A stretch of DNA of 64,000 nucleotides from Limnohabitans sp. MORI2 (GCF_027925025.1 NZ_AP027058.1:1116001-1180000); one strand, 5' to 3'; positions 18,229 to 27,791 are shown, numbered from the stretch's first letter. Numbers and translations are program-made. Notes: generated by a model not told the origin, from the sequence alone.

Positions 18229-19923
18229 ATGACTCTCAAAATTTGTGTTGCTCAATTGAATTTCGTGGTGGGCGACATGGCGGGTAACGCCCAGAAAATC
18301 ATCGATTGCGCCACGACAGCCTATGCAAATGGTGCGCGGTTGGTGCTGACGCCCGAGTTGTCTTTGTGCGGCTACGCGGCGGAAGATTTATTCCTTCGCC
18401 CATCGTTCATTCAAGCCTGTGATGATGCCTTGAAAACGGTGTCCGCTGCTCTGAGCGGGTTAAAGGGCTTGCATGTGGTGGTGGGGCACCCATCGGGCGG
18501 TGACGAGCGCACGCGCTCGGTCTCGGTGCAGCGGCGTTTCAACATGGCGAGCGTGCTGTGCGAGGGCCAAGTGGTAGCGTCCTACGCCAAACGCGAGCTG
18601 CCCAACTACCAAGTGTTTGATGAGCGTCGTTATTTCGTGGCGGGTGACAAGCCTTGCGTGTTTGAGGTTGCTGGCACCAAAGTCGGTCTGCTGATTTGTG
18701 AAGACGCATGGTTTGATGCACCAGCGGTGGAGGCCAAAGCGGCAGGCGCTGAGCTGTTGGCCGTGATCAACGCGTCGCCTTTCCATGTGGGCAAAGGTGA
18801 TGAACGCGAGCAGGCCATGCGTGGACGTGTGCAAGCCACGGGCTTGCCGTTGATTTATGCGCATTTGGTGGGTGGCCAAGACGAGGTGGTGTTTGAAGGC
18901 CGCTCGTTTGCGCTGAACGCCGATGGCACATTGGCTGCGCGTGCGCCTAGTTTTGAGGCGGCAGCATTCACTGTAGATGTGACGCATGAGCAATTAGCGC
19001 AGACCACATCTGGCCTCGGCTCGGTGAAGATTCATTTGTCGGGTGAAGTGGCTGAGGATGGTTCACTCGAAGCCGATTTATGGCACGCCCTTGTCTTGGG
19101 CGTGCGTGACTACATCGGTAAAAACGGTTTCCCCGGCGTATTGTTGGGATTGTCTGGCGGTATTGATTCAGCCTTGGTGTTGGCCATTGCTGTGGATGCT
19201 TTAGGTACAGACAAAGTACGCACGGTAATGATGCCATCGCCGTACACCGCCGAAATCAGCTGGGTCGATGCGCGGGACATGGCCAAGCGCTTGGGCGTTC
19301 GCTACGACGAGGTATCCATCGTGCCGGAGTTCGAGGCGTTTTTGGGTTCGCTCAAAGCTGACTTTGAAGGCACGCAGCTCGATACCACTGAAGAGAACAT
19401 CCAAGCCCGTATTCGTGGCACGTTGCTGATGGCGTTGTCGAACAAATTTGGCTCTATTGTGCTGACCACGGGCAACAAGAGCGAAATGGCCACTGGTTAT
19501 TGCACCTTGTATGGCGACATGGCCGGTGGTTTCGCCGTCATCAAAGACGTGGCCAAGACCTTGGTGTTCAAGCTGGCGCGTTGGCGCAATGCCCATGACC
19601 CTTATGGCACAGGTGTTGAGCCTATTCCGGAGCGCATCATCACGCGCCCACCTAGTGCTGAGTTACGCCCAGATCAAACTGATCAAGACAGCTTGCCCGC
19701 TTATGAGGTGTTGGACGAAATCGTTGCGCGCTTCATGGAGAACGACCAAAGCTCGGACGAGATCATCGCAGCAGGGTTCGAGCGGGCTGATGTGGAGAAA
19801 GTGACTCGATTGATTCGCATCAACGAATACAAACGCCGTCAATCCCCCGTGGGAATTCGGGTCACCCATCGCAGTTTTGGCAAGGATTGGCGTTATCCTA
19901 TAACCAATAAGTTTCGTGCCTGA
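18229..19923 (+). CDS. nadE: Glutamine-dependent NAD+ synthetase
   Basis: About 565 residues. Last step of NAD synthesis: deamido-NAD + glutamine + ATP to NAD. The N-terminal nitrilase-type amidotransferase domain shows the Glu (LTPELSLCGY), Lys (YAKRELPNY) and Cys (LLICEDAWF) triad. The C-terminal synthetase has the ATP P-loop LGLSGGIDSALV and the TTGNKSEMATGYCTLYGD motif. I prefer ATG 18229; a GTG at 18217 would add four residues. The PII gene follows 36 bp downstream, a common arrangement in this group. Confidence 0.97.
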   Translation: MTLKICVAQLNFVVGDMAGNAQKIIDCATTAYANGARLVLTPELSLCGYAAEDLFLRPSFIQACDDALKTVSAALSGLKGLHVVVGHPSGGDERTRSVSVQRRFNMASVLCEGQVVASYAKRELPNYQVFDERRYFVAGDKPCVFEVAGTKVGLLICEDAWFDAPAVEAKAAGAELLAVINASPFHVGKGDEREQAMRGRVQATGLPLIYAHLVGGQDEVVFEGRSFALNADGTLAARAPSFEAAAFTVDVTHEQLAQTTSGLGSVKIHLSGEVAEDGSLEADLWHALVLGVRDYIGKNGFPGVLLGLSGGIDSALVLAIAVDALGTDKVRTVMMPSPYTAEISWVDARDMAKRLGVRYDEVSIVPEFEAFLGSLKADFEGTQLDTTEENIQARIRGTLLMALSNKFGSIVLTTGNKSEMATGYCTLYGDMAGGFAVIKDVAKTLVFKLARWRNAHDPYGTGVEPIPERIITRPPSAELRPDQTDQDSLPAYEVLDEIVARFMENDQSSDEIIAAGFERADVEKVTRLIRINEYKRRQSPVGIRVTHRSFGKDWRYPITNKFRA

Positions 19924-20298
<375 letters not shown>

Positions 20299-20322
20299 TT
20301 TAGACGCGTCGTTCCCTATGAC

Positions 20323-20358
20323 AAAAACCGCAGCCTGCGAAGGTCTGCGGTTTTTTTT
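20323..20358 (+). terminator. Rho-independent terminator of glnB
   Basis: AACCGCAG and CTGCGGTT pair around an 11-nt loop and are followed by eight T. Confidence 0.9.
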
Positions 20359-20372
20359 GCGGGATTGTCGGT

Positions 20373-20960
20373 CTAGAGGTCTGCCAGTTTAGGCTCAGGG
20401 GAAAAGCCCGCAGCTTGCACCAGCTCTTCCAATAAGCTCACAGGCTCGTGCCCACTGCGAATCAAGTCCATTTGCCAATCGTTCAGAAAGCCTTGGTGGA
20501 CGCTGTTTTGTGCAAAGGCCAGCAAGCCGTCGTAATAGCCTTGGGTGTTGAGCAGGCCGATAGGCTTGTCGTGGTAGCCCAACTGGCGCCAAGTCCACAC
20601 CTCAAAGAACTCTTCAAAGGTGCCAATGCCACCGGGTAGGGCAAGGAACACATCGGCGCGTTCGGCCATCATGTGTTTGCGCTCGTGCATGGTGTCCACC
20701 ACATGCAGCTCGGTGCAGGCGGTACGCGTGTTTTCTTTGGTTTGTAGCGCTTTAGGAATGATGCCTACCACACGGCCGCCCGCATCTGCGGTGGCTTGTG
20801 CCACGAGGCCCATCAAGCCGTTGTTGCCACCGCCGTAGACCAACTGCCCATTGTGTTGACCAATCCACGCGCCGACTTGGCGGGCGATATCTGCATATTC
20901 AGGTTGAGTGCCGTTGCGTGAGCCGCAGTAGACACAGACAGAGAAAGCAGGGGCGGTCAT
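20373..20960 (-). CDS. LOG family protein (nucleoside 5'-monophosphate phosphoribohydrolase type)
   Basis: 195 residues. Rossmann-fold protein of the TIGR00730/LOG family; plant and bacterial members cleave cytokinin riboside monophosphates or AMP to the free base. The active-site motif PGGIGTFEEFFEVWTWRQLG and the phosphate loop YGGGNNGLMG are intact, with the catalytic Arg/Glu in MHERKHMMAERAD. Physiological substrate here is unknown. It overlaps the RDD gene by 4 bp and is last in the sigma-factor operon. Confidence 0.9.
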   Translation of the reverse strand: MTAPAFSVCVYCGSRNGTQPEYADIARQVGAWIGQHNGQLVYGGGNNGLMGLVAQATADAGGRVVGIIPKALQTKENTRTACTELHVVDTMHERKHMMAERADVFLALPGGIGTFEEFFEVWTWRQLGYHDKPIGLLNTQGYYDGLLAFAQNSVHQGFLNDWQMDLIRSGHEPVSLLEELVQAAGFSPEPKLADL

Positions 20961-21466
20961 GTTGGCGTTTGGGGGTGAGGTTGGGGGCGTGCATCAATCA
21001 GTCGCGTACCTGCCAATGCATCGTGCCAAAACTGACGTTGTGGATGAAAACGGCTTAGTACAGCCCAGACGCTCACCCAGCCCAGGAACAAAACGGCTGT
21101 CTCACCGCCTGTGAGCGCATAGGGGGAGAGGATGGCTAGAGGTGGAAGAAACCATAGCCAGCTGAGTACATAGCGCATAAAAGCACGTTTTTGGGTTAAT
21201 GCAGCACCATGCGCATCAACCACACGAATGTGCCAAGTTTTCATGGCTAAGGTTTGGCCCTTTTGTCCAAACCATGTGAAATAAATACCGATGACCAAAA
21301 ACAGAAACGCTTGCAACCCGTGCCGGTTATTCAAGGCATGACGTGTTTGACTGAGTGTGCTGAATAAGTAACCAGAGATGAACAGGACGCCAAACAAAAG
21401 AAGTCCTTCGTATACCCAGCATGCCATCCTGCGGGGCAGGCTAGGTGCGGTGAACGATGCGCTCAT
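20957..21466 (-). CDS. RDD family membrane protein
   Basis: 169 residues. It begins with SLPRRMACWVYEGLLLFGVLF, the RDD-type Arg/Asp start of the family, here with Glu in place of the second acidic residue. Three hydrophobic segments follow, then GQTLAMKTWHIRVVDAHG, a conserved RDD motif. RDD proteins are poorly characterised; some are ion antiporters. It overlaps both neighbours by 4 bp (ATGA). Confidence 0.85.
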   Translation of the reverse strand: MSASFTAPSLPRRMACWVYEGLLLFGVLFISGYLFSTLSQTRHALNNRHGLQAFLFLVIGIYFTWFGQKGQTLAMKTWHIRVVDAHGAALTQKRAFMRYVLSWLWFLPPLAILSPYALTGGETAVLFLGWVSVWAVLSRFHPQRQFWHDALAGTRLIDARPQPHPQTPT

Positions 21467-22116
21467 TGGGCAACAGAGCTGCTATCTGAAGCACCATTGG
21501 CAGGCGCTGCATTTGTGATCGGTGTGGGCAGCAGTGTTGTCGGTGCGACTTGATCTGTGGCAATGCGTGGTAATGCTTTGTTTGCGCTAGCCGCAGGGGG
21601 AGTGGCCAATTTGGTTGCAGAAACAGGTTTGACCGCCGGTGCTGCTCCTAGCACGGGTTGAACCGATTGTTGTGAAGCGAGTTTTTGCTTAGCTTCTGGC
21701 GATAGGGCTTGGTAGGCCTCCCATTTGGCTTTTTTATCTTCTTGTAGAAGCTGTTTGGCGTCAGCGTAATTTAGGCGTGCAGCTGCGCGTTGTTGTGGGC
21801 TCAATGCTGCCCACTCGCGCATGCGCCCCTGCACGGTAGCTTGCTCGTCGCTTGAGAGCTGTGAAAAGTTTTGGGATACCGCTAGCCACTTGCGTTTATG
21901 TGGTTCGGTCATCGTTGGCCAGAGCTGGATCAAAGGAGCCAAGGCCTGCTGCTGTGATTCAGTTAAATCCATCCAAAGAGGTCGACCCGGCAGACTGGGG
22001 GCGGGTCTGGCTGCTGAGGTGGTTTGTGCGGTCGTTGGCTCGTGGCGCAAAAGCACCATGCCTCCCAGCAATAGCTGAACGGCTAAGGTGGCTGAAATTG
22101 CGCGGTAGTGCCACAT
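21463..22116 (-). CDS. DUF3106 protein, exported with LTxxQ-like motifs
   Basis: 217 residues from ATG 22116; a GTG at 22140 would add eight and overlap the upstream gene. One N-terminal hydrophobic segment (about 5-23) suggests export or anchoring with the rest periplasmic. The DUF3106 region repeats helix starts of the form LTESQQQAL, LSSDEQATV and LSPQQRAAA. These recall the LTxxQ motifs of CpxP/Spy/CnrX-type periplasmic stress sensors; that likeness is my inference. A long Ala/Thr/Pro-rich C-terminal tail follows. It starts 7 bp after DUF3619 and overlaps the RDD gene by 4 bp. Confidence 0.85.
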   Translation of the reverse strand: MWHYRAISATLAVQLLLGGMVLLRHEPTTAQTTSAARPAPSLPGRPLWMDLTESQQQALAPLIQLWPTMTEPHKRKWLAVSQNFSQLSSDEQATVQGRMREWAALSPQQRAAARLNYADAKQLLQEDKKAKWEAYQALSPEAKQKLASQQSVQPVLGAAPAVKPVSATKLATPPAASANKALPRIATDQVAPTTLLPTPITNAAPANGASDSSSVAQ

Positions 22117-22123
22117 GTGCGTC

Positions 22124-22564
22124 TTACTCTTTCGATTCACTCAAGGCGAGTGGGTTTTTCAAGAACTGAAGAAATCCGGGGTCTGCATAAGCTGAGGGAG
22201 GGAGATCATCAACCAGCAAGGCCGAGTCCACTTCGGCCAGTTCGTTGGCACGGTCATCGTCCATGATGTTTTGGATCAGCGCTAAGCCTGCAACCAGAGC
22301 GATAAGCGGCAACAAAGACGCCAAGCGACTCCAGATGTTCAAGCCTTCGTCGCTGCCAAAGTTCAGTAAGGCTGTACCGTTTTGCTGGACAAGGCCTGAG
22401 CTAGTTTGTAAGCGACTTTGTGGTTTTAGTCGTGCAGCAACAGCACGGGTGCGTGCAGCACGCAAACGCTCAGAAATGTCGTGGGGGAGTTCTAGACTTG
22501 CTGAATTCAAACGAGCAGCAATGCGCAAGCCAAACTCGTCTTGGGTATTTGCGGTATGTGTCAT
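22124..22564 (-). CDS. DUF3619 single-pass membrane protein, candidate anti-sigma factor
   Basis: 146 residues. A cytoplasmic-looking N-terminus of about 80 residues (helical, Arg-rich: SERLRAARTRAVAARL) is followed by one membrane helix (81-100) and a short acidic periplasmic tail. This layout fits a membrane anti-sigma factor, and the gene overlaps the ECF sigma gene by ATGA, the usual position for its cognate anti-sigma. No zinc-binding anti-sigma motif is visible, so the role is inferred from position and topology only. Confidence 0.8.
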   Translation of the reverse strand: MTHTANTQDEFGLRIAARLNSASLELPHDISERLRAARTRAVAARLKPQSRLQTSSGLVQQNGTALLNFGSDEGLNIWSRLASLLPLIALVAGLALIQNIMDDDRANELAEVDSALLVDDLPPSAYADPGFLQFLKNPLALSESKE

Positions 22565-23127
22565 GGTTGAATTCCTTTGTTTTTGAGCGCTTTACTGAGT
22601 GCCAAAACGGCCCGTGAGCAGTGCGTTTTGACGCTTCCTTCGGAGCAGCCCATGGCTGCAGCTGTTTCGGAAACATCAAGATCTTCCCAGTAACGCAGCA
22701 AGAAGGCTTCTCGTTGACGTGCTGGCAAATTTTGTATTTCTTCTTCAATATCATGGACATTCGCGATACTGGCGAAGTTGTCCTCGGCGCTTTGGGTGGT
22801 TTGGCTGTCGTTGTCAACGGCCAAAGCCTCTAAAAGGTCGAATTCGCCTTCGTCTTTTTCGGAGTCGAAGTCGCTGAAATTGCTGAACAGTGCTTTGCGA
22901 GTTTTGTTCCGGCGGAACCAGTCCAGCGTTGTGTTTGACAAAATTCGGTGAAACAGCATGGGTAGCTCTTCAGCTGGCTTGTCGCCGTAGTGCTCAGCCA
23001 GCTTCATCATGCTGTCTTGAACGATGTCAAGGGCCGCTTCTTCGTCGCGAACATGGTAGACGGAGCGTTTGAAGGCTCGCTTCTCAACGCTCTTTAAAAA
23101 GTCTGACAGTTCTTGTTCGGTGGCCAC
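22561..23127 (-). CDS. ECF-family RNA polymerase sigma factor
   Basis: 188 residues. Region 2 is readable as VRDEEAALDIVQDSMMKLAEHY and LFHRILSNTTLDWFRRNKTRK (the -10-binding part). An acidic linker of about 30 residues follows, then region 4 (LPARQREAFLLRYWEDLDVSETAAAMGCSEGSVKTHCSRAVLALSK) with the -35-binding helix-turn-helix. First gene of a five-gene operon with DUF3619, DUF3106, RDD and LOG genes. Divergent from ilvB across a 261-bp gap that contains a 13-bp inverted repeat. Confidence 0.93.
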   Translation of the reverse strand: MATEQELSDFLKSVEKRAFKRSVYHVRDEEAALDIVQDSMMKLAEHYGDKPAEELPMLFHRILSNTTLDWFRRNKTRKALFSNFSDFDSEKDEGEFDLLEALAVDNDSQTTQSAEDNFASIANVHDIEEEIQNLPARQREAFLLRYWEDLDVSETAAAMGCSEGSVKTHCSRAVLALSKALKNKGIQP

Positions 23128-23158
23128 TGACGATGGTTCTATGGTTTAAATCGGGCGC

Positions 23159-23226
23159 GATTATGGCACTTGCCAAGGGTTTTTGCGTGCTTAAGAATGA
23201 ATTTGCCTCAGGAAAGTGCCATAATC
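23159..23226. promoter_or_regulatory. 13-bp inverted repeat with outward extended -10 elements between the sigma factor gene and ilvB
   Basis: GATTATGGCACTT (23159-23171) and AAGTGCCATAATC (23214-23226) are perfect inverted copies separated by 42 bp. Read outward, each arm contains TGCCATAAT, an extended -10 form (TGn then CATAAT). The left arm points to the sigma factor operon and the right arm to ilvB. The symmetry could be two promoters, an operator, or both. No -35 hexamers fit well. Confidence 0.55.
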
Positions 23227-23388
23227 AACGGTTGCAATTCGACACAAAAGGCAAACGGGTCTGGGTCCGACGCGAACCATGCGTCTATGGCTGAAGGTCC
23301 AAAGTTTCGATGCTGCCCCATAAGGGTTTGCAAAGAAGCACCCAAGGTTTTTCGTTGACGAAATTCACTCAGGTTAAAAGGTAAAAAA

Positions 23389-25161
23389 ATGGAAACTACA
23401 AAGTCGGAATCGCATTCCGCATCCGCTACTGGCGGACACGTGCAAGAGCTGATGGGCGCCGAAATTTTGGTCAAAGCCCTCCAAGCTGAAAATGTCAAAC
23501 ACATTTGGGGCTACCCAGGTGGTTCGGTCCTCTACATTTACGACGCGCTTTACAAGCAAGACACCATGCAACATGTGCTCGTGCGTCACGAGCAGGCAGC
23601 TGTGCATGCCGCTGATGGGTATGCCCGTGCAACTGGCGATGTGGGCGTGGCATTGGTGACCTCGGGCCCTGGTGTCACCAATGCGGTGACCGGTATTGCC
23701 ACGGCTTACATGGACAGCATTCCGATGGTCATCATCACCGGTCAAGTGCCCACGCATGCGATTGGTTTAGATGCTTTTCAAGAATGCGACACCGTGGGCA
23801 TTACGCGACCCATTGTGAAACACAATTTTTTGGTCAAAGACGTTCGTGATTTGGCCATGACCATCAAGAAGGCATTCCATATTGCACGCAGTGGCCGTCC
23901 AGGTCCTGTGGTGGTCGATATTCCTAAGGACGTGTCATTCAAAAAAGCACCCTACGAAGGTTATCCGGCTGAAGTGCAAATGCGCTCATACAACCCTGTG
24001 CGCAAAGGCCACGGTGGTCAAATTCGCAAGGCCTTGCAGCTGTTGATGTCGGCCAAGCGTCCCTACATCTACACCGGCGGTGGCGTCTTGTTGAGCAATG
24101 CCTCGCAAGAGTTGCGCACTTTGGTGGATATGTTGGGGTACCCCGTTACCAACACCTTGATGGGCTTGGGGGCTTACCCTGCCAGTGCTCCCAAGTTTTT
24201 GGGGATGCTGGGCATGCACGGCACGATTGAAGCTAACAACGCTATGCAGCATTGCGATGTGTTGCTAGCAGTGGGTGCACGTTTTGACGATCGTGTGATT
24301 GGCAACCCTAAACACTTTGCCCAAAACGAGCGCAAGATCATTCACATTGATATCGATCCATCCAGCATTTCCAAACGTGTGAAGGTAGATATTCCAATCG
24401 TGGGTGACGTGAAGGACGTGTTGGTCGAGATGATCGACATGATCAAAGAGTCAGGCTTGAAGCCCGACGCCGGTGCATTGAGTGGTTGGTGGGAAACTAT
24501 CGAAGGTTGGCGCAAGCGTGATTGTTTGAAGTATGACCGTGAGAACTCAGAAGTCATCAAACCTCAGTATGTGGTGGAGACTTTGCACAAGCTCACTAAA
24601 GGTACAGACACTTACATCACTTCCGATGTGGGGCAGCACCAAATGTGGGCGGCTCAATACTACGGCTTTGATGAGCCTCGTCGCTGGATCAATTCGGGCG
24701 GCTTGGGCACCATGGGCGTTGGCATTCCTTACGCGATGGGCATTAAGCTAGCCAAGCCTGACAGCGAAGTGTTCTGTATTACAGGTGAAGGTTCGGTACA
24801 GATGTGTATCCAAGAGCTGTCGACCTGCTTCCAGTACAACACGCCTATCAAGGTGATGGCATTGAACAACCGCTTCTTGGGTATGGTGCGTCAATGGCAA
24901 GAGATTGAATACTCGGGTCGCTATAGCAGCAGCTACATGGATGCGTTACCTGATTTCGTGAAATTGGCGGAAGCCTATGGTCATGTTGGTATGTTGATTG
25001 AGCGTCCTGAAGATGTCGAGCCAGCGATTCGCGAAGCTCGAAAACTCAAGGATCGTACGGTTTTTATGGATTTCCGTACAGATCCCACAGAGAACGTGTT
25101 CCCCATGGTGCAAGCCGGCAAGGGCATTACCGAAATGCTGCTCGGCAGCGAAGATCTCTGA
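23389..25161 (+). CDS. ilvB: Acetolactate synthase large (catalytic) subunit
   Basis: 590 residues. ThDP enzyme that condenses pyruvate with pyruvate or 2-oxobutyrate, the first committed step to valine, leucine and isoleucine. The catalytic Glu is in LVRHEQAAVHAADGYARATG; the ThDP/Mg motif is GEGSVQMCIQELSTCFQYN with LNNRFLGMVRQWQ; the FAD region is present. AAGG precedes the ATG. The small subunit starts 17 bp downstream. A leader of about 160 nt follows the right arm of the inverted repeat; I see no convincing attenuator in it. Confidence 0.98.
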   Translation: METTKSESHSASATGGHVQELMGAEILVKALQAENVKHIWGYPGGSVLYIYDALYKQDTMQHVLVRHEQAAVHAADGYARATGDVGVALVTSGPGVTNAVTGIATAYMDSIPMVIITGQVPTHAIGLDAFQECDTVGITRPIVKHNFLVKDVRDLAMTIKKAFHIARSGRPGPVVVDIPKDVSFKKAPYEGYPAEVQMRSYNPVRKGHGGQIRKALQLLMSAKRPYIYTGGGVLLSNASQELRTLVDMLGYPVTNTLMGLGAYPASAPKFLGMLGMHGTIEANNAMQHCDVLLAVGARFDDRVIGNPKHFAQNERKIIHIDIDPSSISKRVKVDIPIVGDVKDVLVEMIDMIKESGLKPDAGALSGWWETIEGWRKRDCLKYDRENSEVIKPQYVVETLHKLTKGTDTYITSDVGQHQMWAAQYYGFDEPRRWINSGGLGTMGVGIPYAMGIKLAKPDSEVFCITGEGSVQMCIQELSTCFQYNTPIKVMALNNRFLGMVRQWQEIEYSGRYSSSYMDALPDFVKLAEAYGHVGMLIERPEDVEPAIREARKLKDRTVFMDFRTDPTENVFPMVQAGKGITEMLLGSEDL

Positions 25162-25178
25162 ACGGGAAGGATGACAAC

Positions 25179-25670
25179 ATGAAACACATCATTTCCCTGA
25201 TGCTCGAAAACGAACCCGGTGCTTTGTCGCGTGTGGTGGGTTTATTCTCAGCCCGCGGTTACAACATTGAGTCTCTGACCGTGGCTCCTACCGAAGACCC
25301 CAGCTTGTCACGCATGACCATTCAAACACATGGCTCAGACGAGGTGATTGAACAAATCACCAAGCATTTGAACCGCTTGATTGAAGTAGTCAAAGTCGTT
25401 GACTTGACGGAAGGTGCTTACACCGAACGTGAGTTGATGCTTGTGAAAGTACGTGCTGTTGGCAAAGAGCGTGAAGAGATGAAACGCATGGCCGACATCT
25501 TCCGTGGCCGCATCATTGATGTGACCGAGAAGAGCTACACCATTGAGTTGACGGGTGACCTGTCTAAGAACGATGCGTTCTTAGAAGCAATTGACCGCAG
25601 CGCAATTCTCGAAACCGTTCGCACGGGCGCATGTGGCATTGGCCGCGGTGAACGTATCTTGCGCGTTTAA
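25179..25670 (+). CDS. ilvH: Acetolactate synthase small (regulatory) subunit
   Basis: 163 residues. Activates the catalytic subunit and mediates valine feedback. The N-terminal ACT domain is clear (ISLMLENEPGALSRVVGLFSARGYNIESLTV), followed by the second regulatory domain. GGAAGG precedes the start. It lies between ilvB and ilvC. Confidence 0.98.
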   Translation: MKHIISLMLENEPGALSRVVGLFSARGYNIESLTVAPTEDPSLSRMTIQTHGSDEVIEQITKHLNRLIEVVKVVDLTEGAYTERELMLVKVRAVGKEREEMKRMADIFRGRIIDVTEKSYTIELTGDLSKNDAFLEAIDRSAILETVRTGACGIGRGERILRV

Positions 25671-25698
25671 ATTCAAACCTGTTCAAAGTATTTTTTAG

Positions 25699-26724
<1,026 letters not shown>

Positions 26725-26742
26725 GCGGTCGCTTGTTGCACT

Positions 26743-26776
26743 GACAAAGGCCACTTCGGTGGCCTTTGTCTTTTTT
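26743..26776 (+). terminator. Rho-independent terminator of ilvBHC
   Basis: GACAAAGGCCAC and GTGGCCTTTGTC form a perfect 12-bp stem on a TTCG tetraloop, followed by six T. Confidence 0.96.
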
Positions 26777-26830
26777 GTGTGCAGTTGACGCAGCGCTTAC
26801 ACTGTAGGTCTAATTTTCGGAGCGATACGC

Positions 26831-27634
26831 ATGTCAGAACCACAAGATCAAACAGAAGAATTTGTGCCACGCAAGCCCAGTAAGGGGGTGTATGTGTTGC
26901 CGAATCTGTTTACTTTGGCTGCTTTGTTTGGTGGTTTTTATGCCATTGTGATGGCGATGAATGGCCGCTACGAGCTGGCAGCGATTGGTGTGTTTTGCGC
27001 CATGGTGCTCGATAGTTTGGATGGTCGTGTCGCACGCATGACCAACACGCAGAGTGCATTTGGCGAGCAAATGGACTCGCTGGCTGATATGGTGTCATTC
27101 GGAGCGGCGCCTGCATTGATTTCATACGAGTGGGCTCTCAAAGGCTTGGGGCGTTGGGGCTGGGTGGCTGCGTTTGTGTACATCTCTTGTGCTGCTTTGC
27201 GTTTGGCTCGTTTCAATGTCAATACCGCAGTGGTCGACAAGCGCTTCTTTCAAGGTTTACCTTCTCCTGCCGCCGCTGCACTGGTGATGGGGTTCATGTG
27301 GCTGATGACTGAGATGGGCATCTCTGGTCCAGAGGTGGCTTGGCCGATGTTCGCTTGGTGTTTGTACTCAGGTTTGACCATGGTCACCAATGTGCCGTTT
27401 TACAGCTTCAAAGATGTGCAAATGAAGCAAAGCGTGCCGTTTGTGGTGATTGTCTTGATGGCGTTGATCATCGCTGTCATTACCATTCATCCTCCCATCG
27501 TCTTGTTTGCGTTGTTCATGTTTTACGGCTTGAGTGGCTACGGTTTATATGCATGGCGTCGTGCCAAAGGCATGCAAACCAGTGTGATTAGCACGTCGAC
27601 TGACGAGCCTGATGAGGCAGGCTTGCACAAATAA
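26831..27634 (+). CDS. pssA: CDP-diacylglycerol-serine O-phosphatidyltransferase
   Basis: 267 residues. Makes phosphatidylserine, precursor of phosphatidylethanolamine. The CDP-alcohol phosphotransferase motif is intact as DSLDGRVARMTNTQSAFGEQMDSLADMV (D-G-x2-A-R-x8-G-x3-D-x3-D). Six or more membrane segments make it the integral type. It sits between ilvC and leuA, as in many Burkholderiales, with its own flanking terminators. Confidence 0.95.
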   Translation: MSEPQDQTEEFVPRKPSKGVYVLPNLFTLAALFGGFYAIVMAMNGRYELAAIGVFCAMVLDSLDGRVARMTNTQSAFGEQMDSLADMVSFGAAPALISYEWALKGLGRWGWVAAFVYISCAALRLARFNVNTAVVDKRFFQGLPSPAAAALVMGFMWLMTEMGISGPEVAWPMFAWCLYSGLTMVTNVPFYSFKDVQMKQSVPFVVIVLMALIIAVITIHPPIVLFALFMFYGLSGYGLYAWRRAKGMQTSVISTSTDEPDEAGLHK

Positions 27635-27635
27635 G

Positions 27636-27663
27636 ACACTTCTTCGCGCAAAGTGTTTTTCTT
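27636..27663 (+). terminator. Short terminator after pssA
   Basis: ACACTT and AAGTGT pair around a 9-nt loop and run into TTTTCTTT. The 6-bp stem is AT-rich, so it may be weak. Confidence 0.5.
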
Positions 27664-27665
27664 TG

Positions 27666-27674
27666 TGCTAAATT
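27666..27674 (+). promoter_or_regulatory. Extended -10 promoter for the leuA leader
   Basis: TGC followed by TAAATT matches an extended -10 element; no -35 hexamer fits. A start about 7 nt downstream would fall at or within a base or two of the leader peptide ATG (27681), so the message would be nearly leaderless. No Shine-Dalgarno precedes that ATG, which agrees with this. Confidence 0.5.
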
Positions 27675-27680
27675 CGACCC

Positions 27681-27737
27681 ATGACAAATTTTTCGCTGGC
27701 TCTACTGCTTCTATCCCCCAACGGGCGGAGTTGGTAG
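27681..27737 (+). CDS. leuA leader peptide (Leu-codon attenuation peptide)
   Basis: 18 codons reading MTNFSLALLLLSPNGRSW then TAG. Codons 6 and 8-11 are all leucine (CTG, CTA, CTG, CTT, CTA), four of them in a row. This is the hallmark of ribosome-stalling leader peptides of leucine operons. The terminator hairpin starts 18 nt after the stop, and leuA lies 104 nt after the stop. No ribosome-binding site is visible. Confidence 0.8.
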   Translation: MTNFSLALLLLSPNGRSW

Positions 27738-27755
27738 CGCACGCGCAAACCCCAC

Positions 27756-27791
27756 AAGGCCCGTATGCACTCGCAGCGGGCCTTTTGCTTT
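27756..27791 (+). terminator. Attenuator terminator upstream of leuA
   Basis: AAGGCCCG (27756-27763) and CGGGCCTT (27777-27784) pair around a 13-nt loop, followed by TTGCTTT. CGGGC at 27722-27726, near the end of the leader peptide, is complementary to GCCCG at 27759-27763 and could form the competing antiterminator when a ribosome stalls at the Leu codons. Confidence 0.75.

Noticed and set aside
22117..22140. GTG start for the DUF3106 gene
   Set aside because: Possible but would overlap DUF3619 by 17 bp; ATG 22116 gives a standard signal-like N-terminus.
23162..23180. TGGCAC resembling a sigma-54 -24 element
   Set aside because: No TTGC at the required spacing; the hexamer is explained as part of the 13-bp inverted repeat.
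23279..23323. Short frame MRLWLKVQSFDAAP in the ilvB leader as a possible attenuation peptide
   Set aside because: Only three branched-chain codons, not clustered, no ribosome-binding site, and no terminator hairpin before ilvB.
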